DNA of 15,028 nucleotides from Methanobacteriota archaeon (lineage in GTDB: Archaea > JACRDV01), in NCBI GenBank assembly GCA_024860865.1, contig JACRDV010000125.1, positions 1 to 15,028 on the forward strand. Reading direction: 5' to 3'. The position numbers and the translations under genes were made by a program. This document shows positions 7,189 to 13,803 of this stretch, one piece after another (position 1 is the stretch's first letter; each line of letters starts with the position of its first letter). Below the pieces are notes generated by a model, which had not been told where the DNA came from, ran no database searches, and saw only the letters and a program-made list of their open reading frames with translations.

Positions 7189-7285
7189 AACGCCGCAATG
7201 TTTAGCAATTACTTTTCTTAAATACTTTTACTTTTAATAATACTTTGGCTTTTAGCTAGCTTCTTCTTTTGCGCTTTTTTGCTAC

Positions 7286-7405
7286 TTATGAAAATCCTGA
7301 TTCGCTGTGTATACAGTTAGCGCATATCTCCTCTCTTGGAACAGGCTCAAATTCTTTACAGCTATCCCTTAATCCAACTATCTTATCAAATTTCTTGCAC
7401 TTCAT
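7286..7405 (-). CDS. Small Cys-rich protein, 39 residues
   Basis: A short frame preceded by a run of six G (7411-7416) five bases before its ATG, a strong ribosome site. The protein starts M-K-C-K-K-F and has Cys at 3, 16, 28 and 31. The last pair forms C-A-N-C, so a small zinc-binding fold (C-x12-C-x11-C-x2-C) is plausible. It lies about 105 bp upstream of pyrG on the same strand and could be cotranscribed. I do not recognise the family. The coding call rests on the ribosome site and cysteine pattern. Confidence 0.6.
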   Translation of the reverse strand: MKCKKFDKIVGLRDSCKEFEPVPREEICANCIHSESGFS

Positions 7406-7420
7406 CAAATCCCCCCTTTA

Positions 7421-7850
7421 TAAGTAATTTTACTTCAACTAAAGGATTAAATAATTTCTAAAGTTTTTGCGTTTTATGCTAAGTATTTTTGCTCTTAGAT
7501 TTGAAGCAAATGCTGTTTTTAATATGCTCCCCAAAAAAATAAAAACTAAAACGAAAACAGCTTTCCCTTTAAATAGTGAAGTTTTAGGAAATGATTGTTA
7601 TGCTTTGCAATGTGCTCTTTAAGTTGTTGAAGCAATTTCAATATTAAATTTAGGTCTAAATTATTTAAGTTACTCCAACTTCATTGTTTTCAATGGATAC
7701 CAAAAGTTTTAAACATTTTAAATCCTCAGTTTGGAGCTTTATTTTGGTTTATTGAAGTTTCGAGAAATACTCGTCATTATTGCTCAAAAGTTTTAATAAT
7801 GTGATGGCGAAAAATACACTCCTTGCTCTATATTTGTTCCTAAAAAAGGT
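7421..7850. other. AT-rich divergent intergenic region
   Basis: About 430 bp between the divergent Cys-rich gene and purA. It should contain promoters for both. TATA-like stretches occur near purA (TTTTAATAAT around 7790; CTATATTTG around 7829). No convincing coding frame, RNA gene or repeat is visible. Confidence 0.4.
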
Positions 7851-7856
7851 GTGAGA

Positions 7857-8876
7857 ATGAGTTGCACGGTTGTTGTTGACGGGTTTTATGGCGATACTGG
7901 CAAGGGAAAAATTGTAAGTTTTCTTAGCATCGTAGACAAACCAGCTATAGTAACAAGGACTGGAGGACCGAATGCTGGGCATTCGATAGAATATGGCGGT
8001 AAAAGGTATAAGCTGAGGATAATTCCTTCTGCCTTCATTTATGAAAAAGCTCAATTGTTATTAGCGCCTGGAGCTCTTGTAAATCTTAAGATATTTTTTG
8101 AAGAAATGGAGATAACAAATACTAAAGGAAGAGTCTGGTTAGATAAGCAAACTGGAATCATAGAGTCAAAACATATTGAAGAAGAAAAGACCTCAAGTCA
8201 CTTGATGGGTAAAATAGGCAGCACTGGAAGCGGATGTGGAGCAGCTCAGGCAGATAGGGTCTACAGAAAACTTAAACTAGCCAAAGACTTTCCCGAACTT
8301 AAAGAGCATATCACTGATGTTCCGCTTAAGATGGCTGAAGCTTTGGATAAAGGAGATGTTGTGATAGTAGAGGGGACTCAGGGAACATATCTGTCTTTTT
8401 ACCATGGCAGCTACCCTTGGTGCACTTCAAAAGATGTCACAGCCTCAGGAGTTTGTTCAGAAGCAGGAATAGGTCCAACTGAGGTTGACGATGTAATATT
8501 AGTATTGAAATCATTTGTTACTCGCGTTGGTGAAGGACCACTAGAGGGGGAGCTATCCCCAGAGGAAGCGCTCAAACGCGGCTGGGCTGAAATAGCTACG
8601 GTGACTGGAAGAGCACGTCGAGCAGCACCATTTAATTATGAACTAGCCAAGCGTGCTGTAATTCTCAATGGAGCTACACAAATAGCATTGACAAAAATAG
8701 ATATTCTATATCCTGAGTGTTTTGGAGCTACTAAATATGAGCAGCTCAGCAGTGGAGCTAAGAAATTTATAGAAAGTATAGAAAACAAACTCAAAATTCC
8801 TGTTACCATAATTGGCACTGGACCAAATACTCTGCATTCAATAGACTTAAGAAAAGAAAAAATATATCAGTCATAA
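7857..8876 (+). CDS. purA: Adenylosuccinate synthetase, short archaeal type
   Basis: Converts IMP and aspartate, with GTP, to adenylosuccinate in AMP synthesis. The 339-residue length matches the short archaeal form rather than the ~430-residue bacterial enzyme. The GTP-loop is G-D-T-G-K-G-K at 12-18 (usually G-D-E-G-K-G-K), with catalytic Asp13. The catalytic His is near 42 in G-P-N-A-G-H-S. Further family motifs include V-I-V-E-G-T-Q-G-T-Y-L-S, Y-P-W-C-T-S-K-D-V-T-A-S-G and T-G-R-A-R-R. Two starts are possible: GTG 7851 and ATG 7857. ATG is preferred because GGTG lies about six bases upstream. The Glu-to-Thr change in the GTP-loop is the only oddity seen. No other purine gene is adjacent. 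Confidence 0.95.
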   Translation: MSCTVVVDGFYGDTGKGKIVSFLSIVDKPAIVTRTGGPNAGHSIEYGGKRYKLRIIPSAFIYEKAQLLLAPGALVNLKIFFEEMEITNTKGRVWLDKQTGIIESKHIEEEKTSSHLMGKIGSTGSGCGAAQADRVYRKLKLAKDFPELKEHITDVPLKMAEALDKGDVVIVEGTQGTYLSFYHGSYPWCTSKDVTASGVCSEAGIGPTEVDDVILVLKSFVTRVGEGPLEGELSPEEALKRGWAEIATVTGRARRAAPFNYELAKRAVILNGATQIALTKIDILYPECFGATKYEQLSSGAKKFIESIENKLKIPVTIIGTGPNTLHSIDLRKEKIYQS

Positions 8877-9041
8877 AATTATTGAATCTTTTTAGTAAAA
8901 AAGAGAAGATTTACTTTCTCCAGCGTGCTTTGCACCAATATATGTACTGTTTGAGGGACATAGGAGTAAGTTAAGGACTAAGTTCTTCTTCCTACTCTAG
9001 AGGAAAACCTTTAGTTTTTCCATCGTTGTTCATTGATCTAA

Positions 9042-9248
9042 GTGCGAAAATATTACTCAGTGTATTTCCTTTTAAAATTATGGAATGATGATGTGTTAAA
9101 AGTGATAAAAGAGGGTAACCGGATTATGGAAGGTAAAGTCAAGAATAGGTTTGTGGCAAAAACCAAAAAAAGCACAATAGTGGTAATCTGCGCTAAATAC
9201 CCTGATCGAATACAGGTCATAACAATAAATAAAGGAGGTGAAAATTGA
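9042..9248 (+). CDS. DUF4258-like small protein, putative toxin partner
   Basis: A 68-residue protein starting at GTG 9042, with a poor ribosome site. The core D-V-L-K-V-I-K-E-G-N-R followed by R-F-V-A-K-T-K-K-S-T-I-V-V-I-C and I-Q-V-I-T-I-N-K-G resembles DUF4258 proteins. These are small RelE/MqsR-like folds found next to YgiT-type antitoxins. Its TGA overlaps the ATG of the next gene (TGATG), so the two are translationally coupled. Compared with the pattern I remember for the family, the N-terminal His (S-x-H-F-L-L) is Tyr and about five residues are missing after L-W, where R-G-I normally occurs. It may therefore be a weakened or inactive toxin. The comparison is from memory and needs an alignment. 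Confidence 0.7.
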   Translation: MRKYYSVYFLLKLWNDDVLKVIKEGNRIMEGKVKNRFVAKTKKSTIVVICAKYPDRIQVITINKGGEN

Positions 9249-9571
9249 TGAAGTGCTATAATTGCAATGTTGGGCTTGAAAAGGCAAAAACAAATTTTGA
9301 GTATCAGGGAGTCATAATTCCTGACATGCCCTGCCTCAAATGTCCAAAATGTGGAGAGAAGCTTTTCAGTCCTGAAGAAGTCCGCTATGTCAGAGAACGC
9401 TTGGCCGGGTTGCTTCCACGGATAAAGTATACTCGTAAGATTAGTAAAGCAGGTAATAGGCCAGTTCTATATTTGCCAGAAAATCTAATTAAATTTATGA
9501 ACTTGAAAGTGAGGGAAGAGGTCACAGTATATCCCGAAGGTAAGAAGCGAATAGTCATAGAAATGACCTAA
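9248..9571 (+). CDS. YgiT-type zinc finger plus AbrB-like protein (putative antitoxin)
   Basis: A 107-residue protein with two parts. The N-terminal zinc finger has C-Y-N-C (3 and 6) and C-P-K-C-G-E (32 and 35), with an extra Cys29, as in YgiT/MqsA-type antitoxins. The C-terminal half (about 60-106), I-S-K-A-G-N-R-P-V-L-Y-L-P through V-T-V-Y-P-E-G-K-K-R-I-V-I, has the look of an AbrB/SpoVT DNA-binding hairpin. The start is ATG 9248, seven bases after GGAGGTG (9234-9240), rather than TTG 9245. It is coupled to the DUF4258-like gene. The likely role is neutralising that partner and repressing its own operon (inference from family and context). Confidence 0.82.
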   Translation: MKCYNCNVGLEKAKTNFEYQGVIIPDMPCLKCPKCGEKLFSPEEVRYVRERLAGLLPRIKYTRKISKAGNRPVLYLPENLIKFMNLKVREEVTVYPEGKKRIVIEMT

Positions 9572-9811
9572 AAACCTTATTTTTTGAGATTAATTAAGCT
9601 GCTATTCCATAACCTATTCCTGTATGGGATAACCACTCCACTCGATAATTGTACACCAATGTTGAAAAGCAGGAAATATACTAATCTTATAATCCGATGT
9701 AAGCTTGTTATCTGCCGCCTAATATCAAATTGTTTGGTGCATATACTAAACTAGGTCGCTCCCACTATAAATGGGGTGATCTACTCAACTTACCTAAACT
9801 TTATATTACAA

Positions 9812-9840
9812 TAAAAAAAATTTTTGCCACATCAAAAAAA
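9812..9840 (-). terminator. U-rich terminator of glmS
   Basis: Directly after the glmS stop, the minus-strand transcript has U7 (9834-9840) and then U8 (9813-9820). Such T-tracts suffice for archaeal termination. No strong hairpin is needed or seen. Confidence 0.5.
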
Positions 9841-12132
9841 TCATTCTACTGTTACAGATTTCGCGAGGTGCCGGGGTTTATCAGGATCTAATCCTCGCGC
9901 TGTGGAAACATAATATGCTACTAACTGAAGTGGAGCAACATAAGGAATTGGCGATGAAATTTCATCAACTTCAGGCATTTTAATTACATCATCAACTAAT
10001 TTAGCAATTTTTTCATCTTTTTCACTTGCTAATGCAATTACTTTTGCTCCTCGAGCTTTCACTTCTTCAATATTTCCAATCATTTTATCATAATTATCTC
10101 CAGGAGGAATTACAACAATTACTGGCACTCCTTTCTCAATTAAAGCCAAGGGACCATGTTTAAGCTCGCCACCTGGATAGCATTCAGAATGGATGTAAGA
10201 AATTTCTTTAAATTTCAATGCCCCTTCAGAAGCAGTTGCAAAGCTAATTCCACGCCCCAAAAAGTAAACATCTTGCACATCTTTTAGTTCTTCAGCTAAC
10301 TCCATAATTTTAGTTTCTTGAGAATCGATTACTTTGTGAACAATATCAGGCATTCTTTCCAATTGTTTGAGCAATTCTTTGATCTTATACTTAGGCAAAG
10401 TTTTTCTGATTTTTGCAAGGTAAACTGCTATCAAAAATAGGTCAATTAATTGAACAGCAAATGTTTTAGTAGCAGCTACTCCAATCTCAGGTCCTGCATG
10501 GGTGTAGCAAACGCAATCGCTTTCTCTGGTTATTGAGCTTCCAACTACATTTGTTATTGCTAAAATCTTCGCTCCTTTTTCTTTTGCTGCTCGAATTGCT
10601 GCTAGCGTATCTGCAGTTTCACCAGATTGGCTAATTGCCAAAACTAAAGAATTTTCATCAAGAGTTGGAACTGCAGCTTCTTTAAACTCTGAAGAAATTA
10701 TAACATCTACAGATAATTTTGCTAATTTTGCAAAAGCATACTTGGCTGCTAGAGCAGCATGGTAAGAGGTCCCGCAAGCAATAACATAAATTTTTTTATC
10801 CGTATTCAAAAATTCGATAAAATCTTTCAATTCATCTTCTCGAACTCTTAGAGTTTCTCTGATCGCAAATGGTTGCTCATGTATCTCCTTCAGCATAAAG
10901 TGAGCATACCCAGCTTTTTCTGCCATTTCTGGGGCCCATCTAACAGTTTCAATCTTTTTCTTTACAACTTCTCCCGTTAGAAAATTTTTTATAACAACAC
11001 CAGTGGATGTGAGTATCCCAAGTTCTCCATCATTTAGGATAATAACTTTGTTTGTTTCTTTAAGGAATGCAGGTATATCGGATGCCGCAAAAGTCTCGTT
11101 ATTACCGATACCGATTACTAATGGGCTTTCTTTTCTAACAACTATGAGTTTATCCGGTTCTTTTGCATTTATTATCGCCATTGCATATGATCCTTTGAGT
11201 TGATGGCAGGCTTTTACTACTGATGTTTCAAAATCAAATCCTTCTCTATTGAATTTCTCGATTAAATGGGGTATTACCTCAGTGTCTGTCTCTGATCTAA
11301 ATACATGTCCTTCTTTAATTAATTCCTCTTTGAGCTCTATGTAATTTTGAATTATACCATTGTGAGCCACTACGATTTGATTTTCACAATCAGTATGAGG
11401 ATGTGCGTTGATTTTAGTTGGTGCACCGTGTGTTGCCCACCTCGAATTATGAGAAATAATACCGTTGGCTATAAAGTTCTCATAATTTGGAACCTCTAAA
11501 TCATATACGTACTCTGTATTGTTTTCTATTTTTGTGTTGGATAATAGTCTTTGATAAACTATAGGATCACGAACGTACCGTTCTGAAACATCACTCAATT
11601 TCGATTTCTCTTTAACAAAAGTGAATTGGCTGAATATAAGCCTGTCTTCTTTCCGTATGTCTTTTACTTCCTTTTCTATTATCTTCCCGTTTCCATCTAT
11701 AACAAATAATCTATGTCTCTCTGTGCAAATGATTTCAGCAGAAGAAGTTTTTATTTTATGTAAATTTTTTGGGGCTTTATGTTTGAAGCAAATAGCTTTA
11801 GCTTTTACAAATTTTGATTTTTTGAGATCGTATGATAAAACGAAACATTCTTCATTAAGACTCGAAATTTTTGCTGTACTACCATCTGCTAGTTGAACAA
11901 GTGTATCTGGATGTAAACAATGTCCAATGCCTGCGTTACCAGGAAGGTCATCTAGATTTAGCCTTTGGTGAACTTCTTCAATTTTTCCCATGTCCTTCTT
12001 AATGTATATCTGTTTATTATCTATAGTTGTAATACCCACTGAATCATATCCACGATATGCTAATCTGCGCAACGCTTCGTGTATAACATAGGCACACTTC
12101 CTTGTAGATATACACCCGAATATACCGCACAT
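9841..12132 (-). CDS. glmS: Glutamine-fructose-6-phosphate aminotransferase with an intein
   Basis: Makes glucosamine-6-phosphate from fructose-6-phosphate and glutamine, the entry to UDP-GlcNAc. The open frame extends to 12183, but the mature enzyme needs Cys as its first residue after Met. M-C-G-I-F-G-C begins at ATG 12132, so that is the start. After removal of the 158-residue intein the enzyme is 605 residues, the family norm. Domains: an N-terminal glutaminase (Cys1, G-I-G-H-S-R-W-A-T-H-G, H-N-G-I), then two SIS sugar-isomerase domains (A-C-G-T-S-Y-H, S-Q-S-G-E-T-A-D-T) and the C-terminal P-R-H-L-A-K-S-V-T-V-E. No ribosome site is seen. A TATA-like stretch 20-34 bp before ATG 12132 suggests a nearly leaderless mRNA. 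The mRNA appears monocistronic. Confidence 0.95.
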   Translation of the reverse strand: MCGIFGCISTRKCAYVIHEALRRLAYRGYDSVGITTIDNKQIYIKKDMGKIEEVHQRLNLDDLPGNAGIGHCLHPDTLVQLADGSTAKISSLNEECFVLSYDLKKSKFVKAKAICFKHKAPKNLHKIKTSSAEIICTERHRLFVIDGNGKIIEKEVKDIRKEDRLIFSQFTFVKEKSKLSDVSERYVRDPIVYQRLLSNTKIENNTEYVYDLEVPNYENFIANGIISHNSRWATHGAPTKINAHPHTDCENQIVVAHNGIIQNYIELKEELIKEGHVFRSETDTEVIPHLIEKFNREGFDFETSVVKACHQLKGSYAMAIINAKEPDKLIVVRKESPLVIGIGNNETFAASDIPAFLKETNKVIILNDGELGILTSTGVVIKNFLTGEVVKKKIETVRWAPEMAEKAGYAHFMLKEIHEQPFAIRETLRVREDELKDFIEFLNTDKKIYVIACGTSYHAALAAKYAFAKLAKLSVDVIISSEFKEAAVPTLDENSLVLAISQSGETADTLAAIRAAKEKGAKILAITNVVGSSITRESDCVCYTHAGPEIGVAATKTFAVQLIDLFLIAVYLAKIRKTLPKYKIKELLKQLERMPDIVHKVIDSQETKIMELAEELKDVQDVYFLGRGISFATASEGALKFKEISYIHSECYPGGELKHGPLALIEKGVPVIVVIPPGDNYDKMIGNIEEVKARGAKVIALASEKDEKIAKLVDDVIKMPEVDEISSPIPYVAPLQLVAYYVSTARGLDPDKPRHLAKSVTVE
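11446..11919 (-). other. Mini-intein in GlmS (158 residues, no endonuclease)
   Basis: The intein interrupts the glutaminase motif G-I-G-H / S-R-W-A-T-H-G. It begins with Cys1 (C-L-H-P-D-T-L-V-Q-L-A-D-G, block A), has block B T-E-R-H (Thr66, His69), and ends with block F V-Y-D-L-E-V-P and F-I-A-N-G-I, then His157-Asn158. The +1 extein residue is Ser, where GlmS usually has Thr. All residues for self-splicing are present. Only about 40 residues separate the two Hint halves, with no LAGLIDADG motif, so it cannot home by itself. An intein in the M. jannaschii GlmS homologue is known; whether it uses the same site must be checked. Confidence 0.93.
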
Positions 12133-12151
12133 AAAAAACACGTTTAACAAG

Positions 12152-12166
12152 TTTTTATTTTTTAAG
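12152..12166 (-). promoter_or_regulatory. TATA-box candidate for glmS
   Basis: On the minus strand CTTAAAAAATAAAAAC lies 20-34 bp before ATG 12132. Transcription about 25 bp after the TATA box would begin at or beside the start codon, fitting a leaderless mRNA and the absence of a Shine-Dalgarno site. Confidence 0.4.
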
Positions 12167-12183
12167 AGCATTTCGCTTTTCAT

Positions 12184-12625
12184 AGTTAATTTTGGCTTGC
12201 TTAGTACATCTTTCTACTTCTTTTTTAATGTTAAATTTTAAACATTTTCCCAATTTTGCCCTCAAAAATTGCCCATCTGAGTGCCAGAAATTAAATAATT
12301 CCACTTAAATTTTCGATTTTAAACTGAGAAATTTATCATCCCCGATGATTATGCAGTAAAATGATAGATGCTGAATTGTTATCTATCTATAATAAGGAAA
12401 ATTCAAGAAGTACTTGACCATGCAAAACGCTCCGGGCTGAGCGCGGATAACTCTCATTTTCTTTAAACTCAAGCTTCTTTCAGCTCGCGTTCCAATATTT
12501 GGCTAACTCCTAGTTTGCCACATCTGCCACTCGATTTATAAGCCTTTCTTTGCCACATTTGCCACATTCTGGATTCTTCGGTGCTTGAAATTGCAAAATC
12601 TAGTTTCCACGATTTCCGCTTCAAA
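12184..12625. other. Gene-poor stretch with hairpins and a direct repeat
   Basis: No gene is recognised in about 440 bp upstream of glmS. Visible structure: hairpin ATCATC-CCC-GATGAT (12335-12349), a GC-rich hairpin CGCTC/GAGCG (12428-12443), and a 17-bp direct repeat with one mismatch at 12514-12530 and 12549-12565. The GC-rich hairpin stands out in AT-rich DNA and, read on the minus strand, resembles a tRNA D-arm, but no matching acceptor stem was found. Confidence 0.4.
12514..12565. repeat. Direct repeat, two 17-bp copies
   Basis: TTTGCCACATCTGCCAC (12514-12530) and TTTGCCACATTTGCCAC (12549-12565) differ at one base and start 35 bp apart. Each copy itself contains TGCCAC twice. Purpose unknown; possibly binding sites for a regulator or a relic of slippage. 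Confidence 0.6.
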
Positions 12626-12695
12626 TGTGGACGATGGGATTCGAACCCTCGTGCTCAAGGATTAAGGCTGGAAAAGGACGAAGAAAATCCTAGAG
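12626..12695 (-). other. tRNA-like 3' half without a matching 5' half
   Basis: On the minus strand a T-arm-like hairpin (ACGAGGG, loop TTCGAAT, CCC-A-TCGT with one bulged A) is followed by CGTCCAC and A, the layout of a T-arm, acceptor strand and discriminator. Upstream, CTCTAGGATT pairs with AATCCTTGAG (one mismatch) around a loop, where an anticodon arm would be. The required 5' acceptor strand GTGGACG is absent from the rest of the window, and no D-arm is present. It follows tRNA-Gly by about 30 bp. It is either a decayed tRNA or the 3' half of a split tRNA. Confidence 0.4.
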
Positions 12696-12728
12696 GGAAA
12701 TAGGGCCTCCTAAGTTTGAATTGAGCTG

Positions 12729-12823
12729 TGGTGCGGCCGCCGGGATTTGAACCCGGGTTTGTTGCGTACTGTACGATTTTGTTTGGCAGGCAACAGTCCT
12801 AGACCAGACTAGACTACGGCCGC
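12729..12823 (-). tRNA. tRNA-Gly (GCC) with one intron
   Basis: Acceptor GCGGCCG pairs perfectly with CGGCCGC, discriminator A, and CCA is encoded (12729-12731). D-stem GTCT/GGAC, anticodon stem GTTGC/GCAAC, loop C-T-GCC-A-C after splicing, T-arm CCGGG TTCAAAT CCCGG. The anticodon GCC reads GGC and GGU Gly codons. A 17-nt intron lies between positions 37 and 38. It is the only tRNA in this window with an encoded CCA. Confidence 0.96.
12767..12783 (-). other. Intron of tRNA-Gly, 17 nt at position 37/38
   Basis: Removing 17 nt leaves a normal 7-base anticodon loop. The 3' bulge TAC next to the anticodon stem is standard. The central helix is only 3 bp (CTG/CAG) and the inner helix is weak, so this is a relaxed BHB at the canonical site. 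Boundaries are set by the loop length and could shift by one base. Confidence 0.85.
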
Positions 12824-12852
12824 TAATTAAGGATTTGATGGCGCGGGCGTGA

Positions 12853-12884
12853 TTTTCACCTTAGTAAATTATCTCTACTAAAGA
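12853..12884 (-). other. T-loop BHB intron of tRNA-Phe, 32 nt
   Basis: The T-stem GCGTG/CACGC is the outer helix, TTCA/TGAA the central 4-bp helix, both bulges are AAT, and CTTTAGTA/TACTAAGG (8 bp with one G-U) is the inner helix. Cutting AA^T on both sides restores the T-loop TTCAAAT (between positions 59 and 60). Confidence 0.93.
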
Positions 12885-12925
12885 TTTGAACACGCGACAT
12901 CAGGATCTTCAGTCCCGCGCTCTCC

Positions 12926-12946
12926 ATAGCCAGGCAAACATGCCTT
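12926..12946 (-). other. D-loop BHB intron of tRNA-Phe, 21 nt
   Basis: Central helix AGCC/GGCT, bulges TGA and ATG, inner helix AGGCA/TGCCT with loop TGTT. Cutting TG^A and AT^G removes 21 nt and restores a standard D-arm. The layout is nearly identical to pyrG intron 1. Confidence 0.93.
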
Positions 12947-13014
12947 CAGGCTGAGCTACCGCGCCACCAATGAAAAATTAGCGCACCTATCTAAAAAATT
13001 TTCCGCTAAAATAG

Positions 13015-13126
13015 TGGGCCCGCAGGGAATCGAACCCTGGATCTCTGCCTTTCTTAAGGCTTAAGAAACAAGATCTTTTTCCTTAAATCTTGTAAGGGCA
13101 GCGTCTTACCATTGGACTACGGGCCC
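13015..13126 (-). tRNA. tRNA-Val (TAC) with one 40-nt intron
   Basis: Acceptor GGGCCCG/CGGGCCC with A73, no CCA. D-arm GTCC AATGGTA AGAC, anticodon stem CTGCC/GGCAG, loop CTTACAA after splicing (anticodon TAC), T-arm CAGGG TTCGATT CCCTG. The sequence pattern agrees with archaeal tRNA-Val. It is the first tRNA of the minus-strand cluster. Confidence 0.95.
13051..13090 (-). other. Anticodon-loop intron of tRNA-Val, 40 nt
   Basis: Central helix CTTA/TAAG with bulges CAA and AAA next to the anticodon stem, cut CA^A and AA^A, at position 37/38. The inner part has competing folds: ACAAGAT/ATCTTGT (7 bp), TTCTTA/TAAGAA (6 bp) and TTTAAGG/CCTTAAG. The inner helix directly next to the bulge is not obvious. 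Confidence 0.87.
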
Positions 13127-13160
13127 TTATTTTTAATATCCTCTCTTGTTTTATCAGCTT

Positions 13161-13172
13161 TTTTATAAAAAG
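13161..13172 (-). promoter_or_regulatory. TATA-box candidate for the tRNA cluster
   Basis: On the minus strand CTTTTTATAAAA lies about 35 bp upstream of the tRNA-Val 5' end, a suitable distance for a TBP site with a short leader. It stands in a very AT-rich stretch. Confidence 0.4.
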
Positions 13173-13228
13173 TTTTTAAGTTTTTTTCAATTTTTTCGAA
13201 CTACAAATAGTTGACAAATTATAGCTTT

Positions 13229-13399
13229 TTAAAGCAAGCTCTCCGTTTTTATGGGCTCCTCATCTATGTTTTTTCAATTCACATCGAAAGCAACGTAGTT
13301 TTTAGGCTCAATAACCTCGGTGGTTTTTGAGAAAACTAGCGAGACTGTGCGAGTAGTCAAAGTTATAGAGCCTAGCTTAAAGTAAAGTAATGTACTATT
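13229..13399 (-). pseudogene. Remnant of a TnpB-like (IS605 OrfB) gene
   Basis: A minus-strand frame without start or end reads L-Y-F-K-L-G-S-I-T-L-T-T-R-T-V-S-L-V-F, then V-I-E-P-K-N-Y-V-A-F-D-V-N, an in-frame TGA, and K-N-I-D-E-E. The R-T-V-x-L-V-F segment followed by Y-V-A-x-D-V-N-E-K-N resembles the strand leading to the first RuvC Asp of archaeal TnpB/IS1341-type proteins. The TGA (13274-13276) stands where Glu is usual, a GAA-to-TGA change. Nothing else of the ~400-residue protein remains except a possible short piece upstream (about 13405-13450). It is a dead mobile-element fragment, lying between the tRNA cluster and the dsr operon. Confidence 0.6.
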
Positions 13400-13540
13400 C
13401 TATTCTAATCCGAGTTCCAATTTTTCTCAAATTGTTTTTGGCTTATTTGCGCACTTCTAACGACAAAAAACAATATTTCATTACAACTCTGTATCTCATG
13501 TAACTTGTTTCATTAGCTTAGTTTTTAACCTGTTTGCAGT

Positions 13541-13795
13541 TCACCAAACAATTGCTTTGTCGTATTCAAAAATTAACTTAACAATTTCACTGTAATCTAC
13601 TAGCTCGTAATCCACTGAAATATTTCTTGCCTCAACATCTTTTAAACACGCATATGTATTAAAACTTTTATCTAGCTTGATATAGACTCCATCCTGAATG
13701 AGCAATACTGCAACATCATTTGATTTGCTCTGAAACTTTGCTAACTCTATAGCTGTTTTTTCGTCAACGTTCCTTATAATGTGAAGAATCTTCAT
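13541..13795 (-). CDS. DsrH/TusB-like sulfur-relay subunit
   Basis: An 84-residue protein, third gene of a DsrE-F-H operon. The family passes persulfide sulfur, in bacteria to MnmA for 2-thiouridine at tRNA position 34 or to sulfur-oxidation enzymes. It starts M-K-I-L-H-I-I-R, has V-A-V-L-L-I-Q-D-G-V-Y and ends in Y-D-K-A-I-V-W; the terminal Trp is typical of TusB. In bacterial DsrH/TusB a Cys lies near the C-terminus; here the only Cys is in Y-A-C-L-K-D, so sulfur carriage is uncertain. GGTGAT sits three bases before ATG 13795, just after the dsrF stop. Confidence 0.82.
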   Translation of the reverse strand: MKILHIIRNVDEKTAIELAKFQSKSNDVAVLLIQDGVYIKLDKSFNTYACLKDVEARNISVDYELVDYSEIVKLIFEYDKAIVW

Positions 13796-13803
13796 CTTAT
13801 CAC

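Larger units (their letters stand above)
12839..12965 (-). tRNA. tRNA-Phe (GAA) with two non-canonical introns
   Basis: Acceptor GGCGCGG/CCGCGCC with A73, no CCA encoded. After splicing, the D-arm is GCTC AGCCTGG GAGAGC, the anticodon arm CGGGA CTGAAGA TCCTG with anticodon GAA, and the T-arm GCGTG TTCAAAT CACGC, all standard for archaeal tRNA-Phe. One intron is in the D-loop and one in the T-loop. There is none at the common 37/38 site. It sits between tRNA-Val and tRNA-Gly on the same strand and may be transcribed with them. Confidence 0.96.

Noticed and set aside
12428-12443. GC-rich hairpin as a D-arm of a permuted tRNA with the 12626 half
   Set aside because: No GTGGACG acceptor strand precedes it, so the two pieces do not form a tRNA.
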